Assembly: GCF_042653545.1 (NCBI RefSeq)
Contig: NZ_JBHSIS010000010.1
Span: 372,001-436,000 of the forward strand
Length of the DNA: 64,000 nt
Direction: 5' to 3'
Source of the DNA: Actinophytocola glycyrrhizae
GTDB taxonomy: Bacteria; Actinomycetota; Actinomycetes; Mycobacteriales; Pseudonocardiaceae
Shown: in pieces, positions 25,709-34,517 of the stretch
Layout: every line of letters begins with the position of its first letter
How positions within the stretch are numbered: the stretch's first letter is position 1
Notes under the pieces: generated by a model
The model's database searches: none
The model's input: the letters and a program-made list of their open reading frames with translations, nothing else
What the model was told of the DNA's origin: nothing
Program-made: the position numbers and the translations under genes

Positions 25709-27898
25709 ATGCTGGACAATGGCACTGTGAGCACCGAGACCAGCCCTGAGCAGTCGTCCGAGCCGGAGCAGGCGGAGCACGTGCCGGAAACCCGCCCGGT
25801 GCCGTCCTCGCCACCCGCCGTGACACCGGCCGAGGCGATCACGGACCTGCCGGACGACCGGTACCTCAACCGGGAGCTGTCCTGGCTGGACTTCAACGCC
25901 AGGGTGCTCGCACTCGCGGAGGACGCGTCGCAGCCGCTGCTGGAGCGCGCGAAGTTCCTGGCGATCTTCGCGTCCAACCTCGACGAGTTCTACATGGTGC
26001 GGGTCGCGGGGCTGAAGCGGCGCGACGAAACCGGCCTTTCCGTGCGCAGCGCGGACGGCCTGACCCCGAGGGAACAGCTCGCCTACATCGCCAAGCGCAA
26101 CCAGGAGCTCGTCGCGCAGCACGCGAGCGCGTGGGAGAAGCGGCTGCGGCCTGCGCTCGCCGAACAGAACATCCGGATCGCGGGCTGGGCCGACCTGACC
26201 GACGACCAGCGGGAGCGGCTCGCCAGGTACTTCCGCGAGCAGATCTTCCCCGTGCTCACCCCGCTCGCGGTCGACCCGGCGCACCCGTTCCCCTACATCT
26301 CCGGGTTGTCGCTGAACCTCGCGGTGACCGTGCGGGACCCGAACGGCGGCGGCGAACGGTTCGCCCGCGTCAAGGTGCCGGACAACGTGTCCCGGCTCGT
26401 GCCGGTCGACCTGAGGCGCGAGGAGCGCAGCGCGCTGTTCCTGCCACTGGAGACGCTGATCGCGGCACACCTCGACAACCTCTTCGCGGGCATGCAGGTC
26501 ACCGAGGTGCACGCCTTCCGCGTCACCCGCAACGCCGACCTGGAGGTCGAGGAGGACCAGGACGAGGACCTGTTGAAGGCACTCGAACGTGAGCTGGCGC
26601 AGCGCCGGTTCGGCCCGCCGGTGCGGCTCGAGGTCGCCGACGACATGAGCGAGCACATGATGGAGCTCCTGCTGCGGGAGCTGGAGGTCGACCCGCACGA
26701 CGTGGTCGTCGTGCCAGGGCTGCTGGACCTGTCGTGCCTGTGGCAGCTCCACGGTGTCGATCGGACAGACCTCAAGGACCCGCCGTTCGTGCCGGCGACG
26801 CACCCCGCGTTCGGTGAGCGGGAGACGCCCAAGAGCGTGTTCGCGACGCTGCGCGAGGGCGACGTGCTGGTGCACCACCCGTACGACTCGTTCTCCACGA
26901 GCGTGCAACGGTTCATCGAGCAGGCCGCCGCGGATCCACGCGTGCTCGCGATCAAACAGACGCTGTACCGGACCTCCGGCGACTCCCCCATCGTCGAGGC
27001 GCTCATCGACGCGGCCGAGGCAGGCAAGCAGGTCGTGGCGCTGGTGGAGATCAAGGCGCGGTTCGACGAGCAGGCGAACATCAAGTGGGCGCGGGCGCTG
27101 GAGAAGGCGGGCGTGCACGTCGTGTACGGCATGGTGGGGTTGAAGACCCACTGCAAGACCGCGCTGGTGGTGCGGCAGGAGGGGTCGGTGATCAGGCGTT
27201 ACTGCCACATCGGCACCGGCAACTACAACCCGAAGACCGCGCGCCTGTACGAGGACGTCGGCCTGCTGACGGCGGAACCGTCGATCGGCGCGGACCTCAC
27301 GGACCTGTTCAACGTGCTGACCGGGTACGCGCGGCAGGACACATACCGCTCGCTGATGGTGGCGCCCTACGGGATCCGGCGCGGCATCGTGGACCTGATC
27401 GAGCGGGAGACCGAGCACCTGCGGGCGGGCCGCCCGGCCGGGATCCGCGTGAAAATCAACAGCCTGGTGGACGAGCAGGTCATCGACGCGCTGTACCGGG
27501 CGTCGCAGACCGGGGTGCGGGTCGACATCGTCGTGCGCGGCATCTGCGCGCTGAAGCCGGGCATCGAGGGGCTGTCGGACAACATCCGCGTCCGGTCGAT
27601 CCTGGGGCGGTTCCTCGAGCACTCCAGGGTGTTCCACTTCCTCGGCTCGGACGAGCACTGGTTCGGCAGCGCGGACCTGATGCACCGCAACCTGGACCGG
27701 CGCGTCGAGGTGCAGGTGCGGATCACCGACCCGAAGCTCACCGCGCAGCTGGACGGCATGTTCGAGTCCGCACTGGACCCCGCGACCCGCTGCTGGGTCC
27801 TCGAGCAGAACGGCGACTGGACCGCGTCACCGGCGGAAGGATCGTCCGTGAGAGACCACCAGGCGCAGATGCTCGCCCGGCACCGTGCGCTTGGCTAG
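25709..27898 (+). CDS. ppk1: Polyphosphate kinase 1
   Basis: Reversibly makes polyphosphate from ATP. 729 residues from ATG 25709; GTG 25727 is an equally good start. After a low-complexity Pro/Glu head come the N domain (YLNRELSWLDFNARVLALAE), head domain, and two PLD-like catalytic domains with IKQTLYRTSGDSPIVEAL, YGMVGLKTHCKTALVVRQ (phosphorylated His) and YCHIGTGNYNPKTARLYED. The end runs into the mutT1 start by 14 bases. Confidence 0.97.
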   Translation: MLDNGTVSTETSPEQSSEPEQAEHVPETRPVPSSPPAVTPAEAITDLPDDRYLNRELSWLDFNARVLALAEDASQPLLERAKFLAIFASNLDEFYMVRVAGLKRRDETGLSVRSADGLTPREQLAYIAKRNQELVAQHASAWEKRLRPALAEQNIRIAGWADLTDDQRERLARYFREQIFPVLTPLAVDPAHPFPYISGLSLNLAVTVRDPNGGGERFARVKVPDNVSRLVPVDLRREERSALFLPLETLIAAHLDNLFAGMQVTEVHAFRVTRNADLEVEEDQDEDLLKALERELAQRRFGPPVRLEVADDMSEHMMELLLRELEVDPHDVVVVPGLLDLSCLWQLHGVDRTDLKDPPFVPATHPAFGERETPKSVFATLREGDVLVHHPYDSFSTSVQRFIEQAAADPRVLAIKQTLYRTSGDSPIVEALIDAAEAGKQVVALVEIKARFDEQANIKWARALEKAGVHVVYGMVGLKTHCKTALVVRQEGSVIRRYCHIGTGNYNPKTARLYEDVGLLTAEPSIGADLTDLFNVLTGYARQDTYRSLMVAPYGIRRGIVDLIERETEHLRAGRPAGIRVKINSLVDEQVIDALYRASQTGVRVDIVVRGICALKPGIEGLSDNIRVRSILGRFLEHSRVFHFLGSDEHWFGSADLMHRNLDRRVEVQVRITDPKLTAQLDGMFESALDPATRCWVLEQNGDWTASPAEGSSVRDHQAQMLARHRALG

Positions 27899-28781
27899 TC
27901 GCATGCCGGGAAACGTGGCCGCGGCGGGCGCCGTCGTGTGGCGACCGCGGGACGGGGCCGTCGAGGTCGCGCTGGTGCACCGGCTGCGGTACGACGACTG
28001 GACGCTCCCCAAGGGAAAGCTCGAAGCCGGTGAGTCCGTGCGGGCCGCCGCGTACCGGGAGGTGCGGGAGGAGACCGGTGCGCGGGTGTCGCTGGGCCGG
28101 TTCCTGGGCCGCACGCGGTACCGCGTGGGGACCGACCACAAGGTGGTGGACTACTTCGCCGCCCGCTACCTCGACGGTGCGTTCGTGCCTTCGGAGGAAG
28201 TGGCGGAGCTGCGGTGGATGCCGGTGGCGGACGCGGCCGGGCAGCTGTCCCACGACCGCGACCGCCCGGTCCTGGCGGCGTTCTCCGCGCTGCCTGCCGA
28301 CCTGACCACGTTGTTGCTGGTGCGGCACGCGAAGGCGGGCAGCAGGGCGCAGTGGGAGGACGCGGACGAGCTGCGCCCGCTGTCCCGCAACGGGGAGAAG
28401 CAGTTGCCGCCGCTGCGCGCGCTGGCGGCGATGTACGGGGCGGAACGGGTGCACTCGGCACCGCTGGTGCGGTGTGTGGAGACGGTGCGGCCGATGGCGG
28501 TCGACGCCGGTGTGCCCGTGGTGGAGGAGGAACTGCTGACGGAGCGGAAGTACGAGGGCATGGCGGAGGCCGCGCGGGACCGCCTCGCGGAGATCGCGGC
28601 GGCGGGCGGGGTTTCCGTGTTGTGCAGCCAGGGCGGGGTCATCCCGGACCTGGTGTCGCGCGTCGCGGCCGGATCAGGGCTGGCCGTGCCCCGGCGGGTG
28701 GAAAGCAAGAAGGGCAGCGTATGGGCCCTCTTCTTTACCGGAACCCGCCTCGTGGCCGCGGACTACATCCGGGTCCCGTAA
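27885..28781 (+). CDS. mutT1: Fused NUDIX hydrolase and histidine phosphatase (MutT1)
   Basis: 298 residues from GTG 27885; ATG 27903 is an alternative. The NUDIX box GKLEAGESVRAAAYREVREETGA lies at about 45-67. A second domain begins at about 145 with the RHG motif LLLVRHAKAGSR and SAPLVRCVETVRPMA. Mycobacterial MutT1 cleans 8-oxo-dGTP/GTP and diadenosine polyphosphates using both domains. Directly downstream of ppk1 and overlapping it, as in M. tuberculosis. Confidence 0.93.
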   Translation: MRLASRMPGNVAAAGAVVWRPRDGAVEVALVHRLRYDDWTLPKGKLEAGESVRAAAYREVREETGARVSLGRFLGRTRYRVGTDHKVVDYFAARYLDGAFVPSEEVAELRWMPVADAAGQLSHDRDRPVLAAFSALPADLTTLLLVRHAKAGSRAQWEDADELRPLSRNGEKQLPPLRALAAMYGAERVHSAPLVRCVETVRPMAVDAGVPVVEEELLTERKYEGMAEAARDRLAEIAAAGGVSVLCSQGGVIPDLVSRVAAGSGLAVPRRVESKKGSVWALFFTGTRLVAADYIRVP

Positions 28782-28840
28782 ATCCACCCCAAGCAACGCT
28801 TTCGCACACCTGTCCGATGTGGCCAAACCGTTTCCCCCTC

Positions 28841-28972
28841 CGCGAGTCCCCCTTTCAGAACCCGCGAGTCCCCGGTTCAGAACCCGCGAGTCCCCGGTTC
28901 AGAACCCGCGAGTTCCCCTTTCGGGACCCGTGAGTTCCCCTTTCGGGACCCATGAGTCGCCGTTTCGAGATC
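28841..28972. repeat. Six tandem 22-base repeats
   Basis: Six head-to-tail units start at 28841, 28863, 28885, 28907, 28929 and 28951. Each begins C[GA][CT]GAGT[CT]CCC and ends with TTC[AG]G[AG]ACC or similar; the second and third are identical and the last is degenerate. No spacers, so not CRISPR. They fill the 445-base gap between mutT1 and hupB, which otherwise holds no gene. Length 22 is not a multiple of three, so they are non-coding. Confidence 0.9.
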
Positions 28973-29172
28973 GTCACGAACGGGTTCCGAAAGGGCTACG
29001 TCGAACCGTTCTGTTCCCGCCCCGGAACGGCGAACCAGGCGGCCGAACGGGGTGATTCGCGCTCTCGCACGCGACGGGACCGACGGGGGTGCCGCCGCCA
29101 CACGCGGCGCGAAAGTCCTGCTCACGCCCACCTCAGGGCGTTCAAGCGATCCTGTGTGTCCGGTCCGGAACG

Positions 29173-29212
29173 GCCGAAGGCCGCCACCCACGGATGGGCG
29201 GCGGCCTTCGGC
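29173..29212 (-). terminator. hupB terminator
   Basis: Perfect 13-bp stem (GCCGAAGGCCGCC at 29173-29185 and its complement at 29200-29212) 15 bases beyond the hupB stop. Confidence 0.8.
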
Positions 29213-29226
29213 TTCTTGCTCTGTCG

Positions 29227-29868
29227 TTACTTCTTCTTCGCGGCGGTGGTCCGCTTGGCGGCCGTGGTCTTCTTCGCGGCAGTCGCCTTCGCCGGGGTCG
29301 CCTTGGCAGCCGTGGTCCGCTTGGCAGCCGTCGCCTTGGCCGGAGCGGCCTTCTTGGCGGTGGTGGCCTTCGCGGTCGACTTGGCAGCCGTCGCCTTCGC
29401 AGGCGCCTTGGCCGTCGTCTTGGCGGCGGCGGCGCGAGTGGCCGGCTTGGCGGCGGCGGTCCGCGTGCTGCGCGTGGTGGTGGCAGCGGCGCGGGACGCC
29501 GGGCGGGAAGCCGCGGTACGCGTGGTGGCAGCAGCGCTACGCGCGGTGGACGCCGCGGCGGTCTTGCGCGGTGCGGCCACCTTCGGCAGCTTCTTCGCGC
29601 CGCTCACCACGTCCTTGAAGGTCGTGCCGGCACGGAAGGCAGGCACGTTGGTCTTCTTGACCTTCACCGTCTCACCCGTGCGCGGGTTGCGCGCGGTCCG
29701 AGCGGCGCGGGCACGCTTCTCGAACACACCGAAGCCGGTGATGTTCACCTTCTCGCCCTTGTTGACCGTGCGGACGATCACATCGACGAGACCATCGACC
29801 GCAGCGCCTGCGGCCTTCTTGTCGCCGAGGCGATCCGAGAGCGCCTCGATGAGTTGGGCCTTGTTCAC
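29227..29868 (-). CDS. hupB: Histone-like DNA-binding protein HupB
   Basis: 213 residues from GTG 29868. The N-terminal 90 residues are a complete HU fold (MNKAQLIEALSDRLGDKKAA, VNITGFGVFEKRARAARTAR, ETVKVKKTNVPAFRAG). The tail of about 120 residues is a Lys/Ala/Thr-rich eukaryotic H1-like repeat (units such as KATAAKRTTAAKA). Nucleoid compaction and, in mycobacteria, iron-linked regulation. Convergent with mutT1, divergent from nothing close; leuD lies 153 bases upstream. Confidence 0.96.
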   Translation of the reverse strand: MNKAQLIEALSDRLGDKKAAGAAVDGLVDVIVRTVNKGEKVNITGFGVFEKRARAARTARNPRTGETVKVKKTNVPAFRAGTTFKDVVSGAKKLPKVAAPRKTAAASTARSAAATTRTAASRPASRAAATTTRSTRTAAAKPATRAAAAKTTAKAPAKATAAKSTAKATTAKKAAPAKATAAKRTTAAKATPAKATAAKKTTAAKRTTAAKKK

Positions 29869-30021
29869 CCTTCAGTCCTCCGTTGACCACAGTTGCGTTC
29901 TCGGCCAAACCGGCCGACTTCTGGCCACCGTATGCCTAACTCGGCACAATTTCCACGCGACTCGCCCATTTTCCCCATCCGGGGGGTCGGATTTCGTTGC
30001 GTGGCTGCTTATTCGACGGCC

Positions 30022-30621
30022 TCAGGACGGGAGTGTAGAGGTGGTCGGCTTCCACGGTTCCCTTGACTCCTCGAAAGACCCGATCTCCCCTTCGTGCCGC
30101 AGCGTGAGGGCGATGTCGTCGAGCCCTTCCAGCAGGCGCCAGCGGGTGTAGTCGTCGATCTGGAACGGGGCCGTGAAGTCCTTGGCGCGCACCGTCTTGT
30201 CCCGCAGATCGACGGTCACCTCGGTGCCCGGCTCGTTCTCCAGGAGCTTCCACAGCAGCTCCACGTCCGCCTGTTCGCACTCGGCCGCGACCAGCCCCTG
30301 CTTGCCGGCGTTGCCGCGGAAGATGTCCGCGAACCGGGAGGAGACCACCGCCCGGAACCCGTAGTCGGACAAGGCCCAGACGGCGTGCTCCCTGGAGGAC
30401 CCGGTGCCGAAGTCCGGCCCGGCCACCAGGACGCTGCCGGCCCGGAAGGGTTCCAGGTTGAGCACGAACTGGTCGTCCTGGCGCCAGGCTGAGAACAGAC
30501 CGTCCTCGAAACCGGTCCGGCTCACCCGCTTGAGGTACACGGCGGGGATGATCTGGTCGGTGTCCACGTTGGACCTGCGCAGCGGCACCCCGACCCCGGT
30601 GTGCGTGATGAACGGTTCCAT
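30022..30621 (-). CDS. leuD: 3-isopropylmalate dehydratase small subunit
   Basis: 199 residues. Swivelling domain of isopropylmalate isomerase: SNVDTDQIIPAVYLKR, GPDFGTGSSREHAVWAL and FADIFRGNAGKQG. Works with LeuC in leucine synthesis. 15 bases after leuC, so the pair is one operon. Confidence 0.97.
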   Translation of the reverse strand: MEPFITHTGVGVPLRRSNVDTDQIIPAVYLKRVSRTGFEDGLFSAWRQDDQFVLNLEPFRAGSVLVAGPDFGTGSSREHAVWALSDYGFRAVVSSRFADIFRGNAGKQGLVAAECEQADVELLWKLLENEPGTEVTVDLRDKTVRAKDFTAPFQIDDYTRWRLLEGLDDIALTLRHEGEIGSFEESREPWKPTTSTLPS

Positions 30622-30636
30622 CGTCGTTTGCCCCTT

Positions 30637-32040
30637 TCAGGCCAGGTCTTCGGGCGAGGAGAGGGTGCCGCGGACCGCCGTGGCGGCGGCGACGAGCGGC
30701 GAGACCAGGTGGGTCCGCCCGCCCTTGCCCTGCCGTCCCTCGAAGTTGCGGTTCGATGTGGACGCGCTGCGTTCACCGGGCTTGAGCTGGTCGGGGTTCA
30801 TGCCAAGGCACATGGAGCAACCGGCCTGCCGCCACTCGGCCCCCGCGTCGAGGAAGACCTGGTGCAGACCCTCGGACTCGGCGGCCGCGCGCACCCGCAT
30901 CGACCCCGGCACCACGAGCATCCGCACGCTGTCGGCGACCTTGCGGCCCCGCAACACGTCCGCGGCGGCCCGCAGGTCCTCGATCCGGCCGTTGGTGCAC
31001 GAGCCGAGGAAGACCGTGTCGACGTGGATGTCGCGCAGCGGCGTGCCCGGCTCCAGGTCCATGTACGAGAGCGCCTTCTCCGCGGCGAACCGCTCGTTCT
31101 CGTCGCCGATCGCCGCCGGGTCGGGCACCCGCCCGGAAAGCGGGAGGCCCTGACCGGGGTTGGTGCCCCACGTCACGTAGGGGGTCAGCGCGCTCGCGTC
31201 GATGCGCACCTCGGCGTCGAACTCCGCGTCGTCGTCGGTGCGCAGCGCGCGCCACGCCCGCACCGCGGCGTCCCACAGCTCCCCCTCCGGCGCGTGCGGG
31301 CGGTCCTTCAGGTAGGCGAACGTGGTCTCGTCCGGTGCGATCATCCCGGCGCGGGCGCCTGCCTCGATGGACATGTTGCACACGGTCATCCGCGCTTCCA
31401 TCGACAGCTTCTCGATCGCCGCGCCCCGGTACTCGAGCACGTAGCCCTGCCCGCCGCCGGTGCCGATCCTCGCGATGACCGCGAGGATCACGTCCTTCGC
31501 GGTGACGCCGGGGCGCAGTTCCCCGTCCACGGTGATCGCCATCGTCCTGAAGGGCCGCAGCGGCAGCGTCTGGGTGGCGAGCACGTGCTCGACCTCCGAG
31601 GTGCCGATGCCGAACGCCAGCGCGCCGAACGCGCCGTGGGTGGAGGTGTGGCTGTCACCGCACACCACCGTCGTCCCCGGCTGCGTCAGGCCGAGCTGCG
31701 GGCCCACGACGTGCACGATGCCCTGCTCCGCGTCGCCCATCGGGTGCAGCCGGACGCCGAACTCCGCGCAGTTCTTGCGGAGTGTGTCGACCTGCGTGCG
31801 GGACACCGGGTCCGCGATCGGCAGGTCGATGTCGATCGTCGGGACGTTGTGGTCCTCCGTGGCGATGGTGAGATCGGGCCTGCGCACGCGACGACCGGAC
31901 AGCCGCAGACCGTCGAACGCCTGCGGGCTCGTCACCTCGTGGACGAGGTGGAGGTCGATGTACAGCAGGTCCGGCTCCGCGCCGCTGCCCCGCCGTACGA
32001 CGTGTTGATCCCATACCTTCTCGGCAAGCGTCTTTCCCAT
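30637..32040 (-). CDS. leuC: 3-isopropylmalate dehydratase large subunit
   Basis: 467 residues from ATG 32040 (MGKTLAEKVWDQHVVRRGSG). Aconitase-type 4Fe-4S subunit with VVCGDSHTSTHGAFGALAFG, FLGSCTNGRIEDL and AGCSMCLGMNPDQL supplying the cluster cysteines. Converts 2- to 3-isopropylmalate together with LeuD. The divergent IclR regulator shares the 86-base promoter region. Confidence 0.97.
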   Translation of the reverse strand: MGKTLAEKVWDQHVVRRGSGAEPDLLYIDLHLVHEVTSPQAFDGLRLSGRRVRRPDLTIATEDHNVPTIDIDLPIADPVSRTQVDTLRKNCAEFGVRLHPMGDAEQGIVHVVGPQLGLTQPGTTVVCGDSHTSTHGAFGALAFGIGTSEVEHVLATQTLPLRPFRTMAITVDGELRPGVTAKDVILAVIARIGTGGGQGYVLEYRGAAIEKLSMEARMTVCNMSIEAGARAGMIAPDETTFAYLKDRPHAPEGELWDAAVRAWRALRTDDDAEFDAEVRIDASALTPYVTWGTNPGQGLPLSGRVPDPAAIGDENERFAAEKALSYMDLEPGTPLRDIHVDTVFLGSCTNGRIEDLRAAADVLRGRKVADSVRMLVVPGSMRVRAAAESEGLHQVFLDAGAEWRQAGCSMCLGMNPDQLKPGERSASTSNRNFEGRQGKGGRTHLVSPLVAAATAVRGTLSSPEDLA

Positions 32041-32084
32041 GCCTTCTCACCCATCGAGTTCACAAGTTGGGTTCCCACGTTCTG

Positions 32085-32118
32085 AAATACTGGACATCCC
32101 ATATAGCGGGAACATAAT
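32085..32118. promoter_or_regulatory. Candidate NdgR operator / leuC promoter region
   Basis: Between divergent leuC and ndgR. An AT-rich stretch surrounds the inverted repeat TCCCATATAGCGGGA (32097-32111), close to the kind of site reported for NdgR upstream of leuCD in Streptomyces. GAAATACTGG and CATAATAT could serve as -10 elements in either direction. Confidence 0.5.
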
Positions 32119-32126
32119 ATCGAGAC

Positions 32127-32828
32127 GTGGGACAGCATAGCGGCATCGGCGTACTGGACAAGGCAATGGCGGTCCTGCAGGCGGTCGCCAAGGAGCCTTG
32201 TGGACTGGCCGAACTCTGCACGCGCACCGGCCTCCCCCGCGCGACCGCGCACCGGCTCGCGGTGGGCCTGGAGGTGCATCGCTTGCTGCGCAGAGGAAGC
32301 GACGGCCGGTGGCGGCCGGGTGCCGCACTGGCCGAACTGGCGGGCGGCGCGGTGGACCCGTTGCTGGACGCGGCGAGCAGCGTCCTGCCGAGGCTCCGCG
32401 ACCGCACGGGCGAGAGCGTGCAGCTCTACCGCCGCGACGGCGTGCACCGGATCTGCATCTCCACCGCGGAGCCGCCGAGTGGCCTGCGCGACACCGTTCC
32501 CGTCGGCGCCAGGCTCCCGATGACCGCGGGCTCCGGCGCGAAGGTCCTTGCGGCGTGGACGGACCCGGCCACCCAGCGCGCGCTGCTCGCGGAGGCGGTG
32601 TTCGGCGAGCGCGCGCTGCTCGAGGTGCGGCGGCGCGGCTGGGCGCAGAGCGTGGCGGAGCGGGAACCAGGCGTGGCAAGCGTGTCCGCGCCGGTACGCG
32701 ACGCGGCGGGCCAGGTCGTGGCCGCGGTGTCGGTGTCCGGTCCCATCGACCGCATGGGCAGGCGCCCCGGCGCGCGCTGGGCCGCCGACCTCCTCGCCGC
32801 CGCGGACGCGCTGCAGACCCGCCTCTAG
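32127..32828 (+). CDS. ndgR: IclR family regulator, NdgR type
   Basis: 233 residues from GTG 32127. Winged helix VLDKAMAVLQAVAKEPCGLA, TGLPRATAHRLAVGLEVHRL, then the IclR effector domain (about 75-230). In Streptomyces and relatives NdgR controls leucine, methionine and other amino-acid genes and is always divergent from leuCD, as here. The family is also called the leu operon IclR regulator. Confidence 0.93.
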   Translation: MGQHSGIGVLDKAMAVLQAVAKEPCGLAELCTRTGLPRATAHRLAVGLEVHRLLRRGSDGRWRPGAALAELAGGAVDPLLDAASSVLPRLRDRTGESVQLYRRDGVHRICISTAEPPSGLRDTVPVGARLPMTAGSGAKVLAAWTDPATQRALLAEAVFGERALLEVRRRGWAQSVAEREPGVASVSAPVRDAAGQVVAAVSVSGPIDRMGRRPGARWAADLLAAADALQTRL

Positions 32829-33185
32829 ATCGTCCACACCGATCATCTCCAGTGGACGGTCCGGCGCCGCGCTGCGCGACCGTCCGGGCACGGTACGCGA
32901 CGTACCGCCCGTTCTTTCGTCAAGCAGCAAGAGTCTCTGTTGGTGGTTCGTCCTCGCCGCCGGGCAGGTCTCGGGGTGGCAGGGAACCCCTTGTGATGGG
33001 CTTGCGCCACCATCGGGGTTGCGAAGGGCTCGGCGTTGACGAAGAACGTCACGACGGGGCGGAACCCGGGGAACTCCTCGGCCCCGCTGCGCGGGCCAGG
33101 GCGCGTAGCGCCCTGGCTTTGGCGGGACATCAGCGACGTCTTGGACCGTGGCCCAGGCTCCGCGGGGCAGACCGCAAGACCAGTG
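32829..33185. other. Non-coding gap with hairpins
   Basis: No gene seen. It contains a short palindrome GGTACGCGACGTACC (32892-32906) after ndgR, a stretch resembling 14206-14242 (sharing CATCGGGGTT), and a perfect 10-bp hairpin GCCAGGGCGC...GCGCCCTGGC (33095-33117) followed by TTT, which could end transcription from the left. Confidence 0.5.
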
Positions 33186-34427
33186 CTACTGCTGGCGGCG
33201 GGCGAAGGCGGGGGCGTGTTCCGGGCGGAAGCCGCGGCCGACGACGTAGGCCGGGATCCGGCGCAGCTTCGGGAAGCGGGTCAGCATCCGTATCGGCAGT
33301 GGGAGCTTCGTAGCGCGGGCGATCTCGATCTCGCCCGCAAGGGCAGGCTTGAGCACCCGCGCGTGCAGGAACCGCTGCCCGCCCTGTGTGATGACCGTCG
33401 GCAGGAACCTGCGGCGCTGCACCTTCGCCAGGTCGCCGGTCGCCACCGTGCCCTCGCGAAGAGGTGTGGCCAACAGGGTGGCCGCCGCGACCGCGTCCTG
33501 GACCGCCAGATTGATACCGACGCCACCGACGGGTGACATCGCGTGTGCGGCGTCACCGATGCACAGCAGGCCCTCGGTGTACCAGCGGGTGAGCCGGTCG
33601 ACGCGGACGTCGAGGAGCTTCACGTCGTCCCAGGAGGACACCGCGTCCACCCGGTCGGTCAGCCACGGCGCCACCGCCGCGATGCTCTCGACCATCGCCG
33701 ACACCGGCACGGTGCGCTCCTGCGCGTCGGTGCCCTTGCGGATCAACACCGCGGTCTGCCAGTAGTCGTTGCGGTCCAACATGACCACCGCGCGCTGTCT
33801 GCTCATCACGCCGACGCCGCCGCGGGGGTCGTCGTCGTGCCTCGGCAGCCGGAACCACCAGACGTCCAGTGGTGTCGGGTAGTCCCTGACCTTCATGCCC
33901 GCCGCGGAGCGCAGCACCGAGCGGCGGCCGTCGGCCGCGACGGTGAGGTCCGCGAGGATCCGGCCGGTCTCGCCGGCCGCCGTGCGGTACTCGACGCCTG
34001 CCACCCGTCCGTGTTCCCGTACGAGGTCGACAGCCTCGGTCTCCATGCGGAGCGTGAACCCCGGTTCCTGCTTCGCCGCGTCCGCCAGCAGGTCCAGCAG
34101 GTCCCACTGCGGCACCATCGCGATGTAGTTGTGCTTGCCGGGCAGCTGGGTGAAGTCGCCGAACTGCACCATCCCCCGCGGTGTCGGCAGCTGCGCCTGC
34201 TCCAGCTTGCTGTACGGCAGCTTCGCGAACTCCTCCCCCAGCCCGAGTTCGTCGAGCAGGTCGAGTGTCGTCGGGTGGACGGTGTCGCCCCGGAAGTCGC
34301 GCAGGAAGTCGGCGTGCTTCTCCAGCACGGTCACCGCGATGCCCGCGCGGGCGAGCAGGAGGCCCAGCACCATCCCCGCGGGGCCGCCACCGACGACCAG
34401 GCACGTGGTCCGTTCGGTCTTCGTCAT
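33186..34427 (-). CDS. FAD-dependent aromatic-type monooxygenase (PHBH fold)
   Basis: 413 residues. FAD loop VVGGGPAGMVLGLLLARAGI, the DG-type motif VAADGRRSVLRSAAG and the GD loop CIGDAAHAMSPVGGVGINLA show the class A flavoprotein monooxygenase family. No separate C-terminal thioredoxin-like domain. Substrate unknown; possibly aromatic or polyketide. Monocistronic, with its promoter facing gltX. Confidence 0.92.
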   Translation of the reverse strand: MTKTERTTCLVVGGGPAGMVLGLLLARAGIAVTVLEKHADFLRDFRGDTVHPTTLDLLDELGLGEEFAKLPYSKLEQAQLPTPRGMVQFGDFTQLPGKHNYIAMVPQWDLLDLLADAAKQEPGFTLRMETEAVDLVREHGRVAGVEYRTAAGETGRILADLTVAADGRRSVLRSAAGMKVRDYPTPLDVWWFRLPRHDDDPRGGVGVMSRQRAVVMLDRNDYWQTAVLIRKGTDAQERTVPVSAMVESIAAVAPWLTDRVDAVSSWDDVKLLDVRVDRLTRWYTEGLLCIGDAAHAMSPVGGVGINLAVQDAVAAATLLATPLREGTVATGDLAKVQRRRFLPTVITQGGQRFLHARVLKPALAGEIEIARATKLPLPIRMLTRFPKLRRIPAYVVGRGFRPEHAPAFARRQQ

Positions 34428-34517
34428 GACCCCTCCCAGCTCAATTCATCTCATGTTGAATAACTTCAGGATGCACCCGTCGGCACCGGACGTCAAGGCG
34501 GATACGCTGATCGGGCC

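Noticed and set aside
28841..28972. CRISPR array
   Set aside because: The 22-base units are directly abutting with no spacers, and no cas genes are present.
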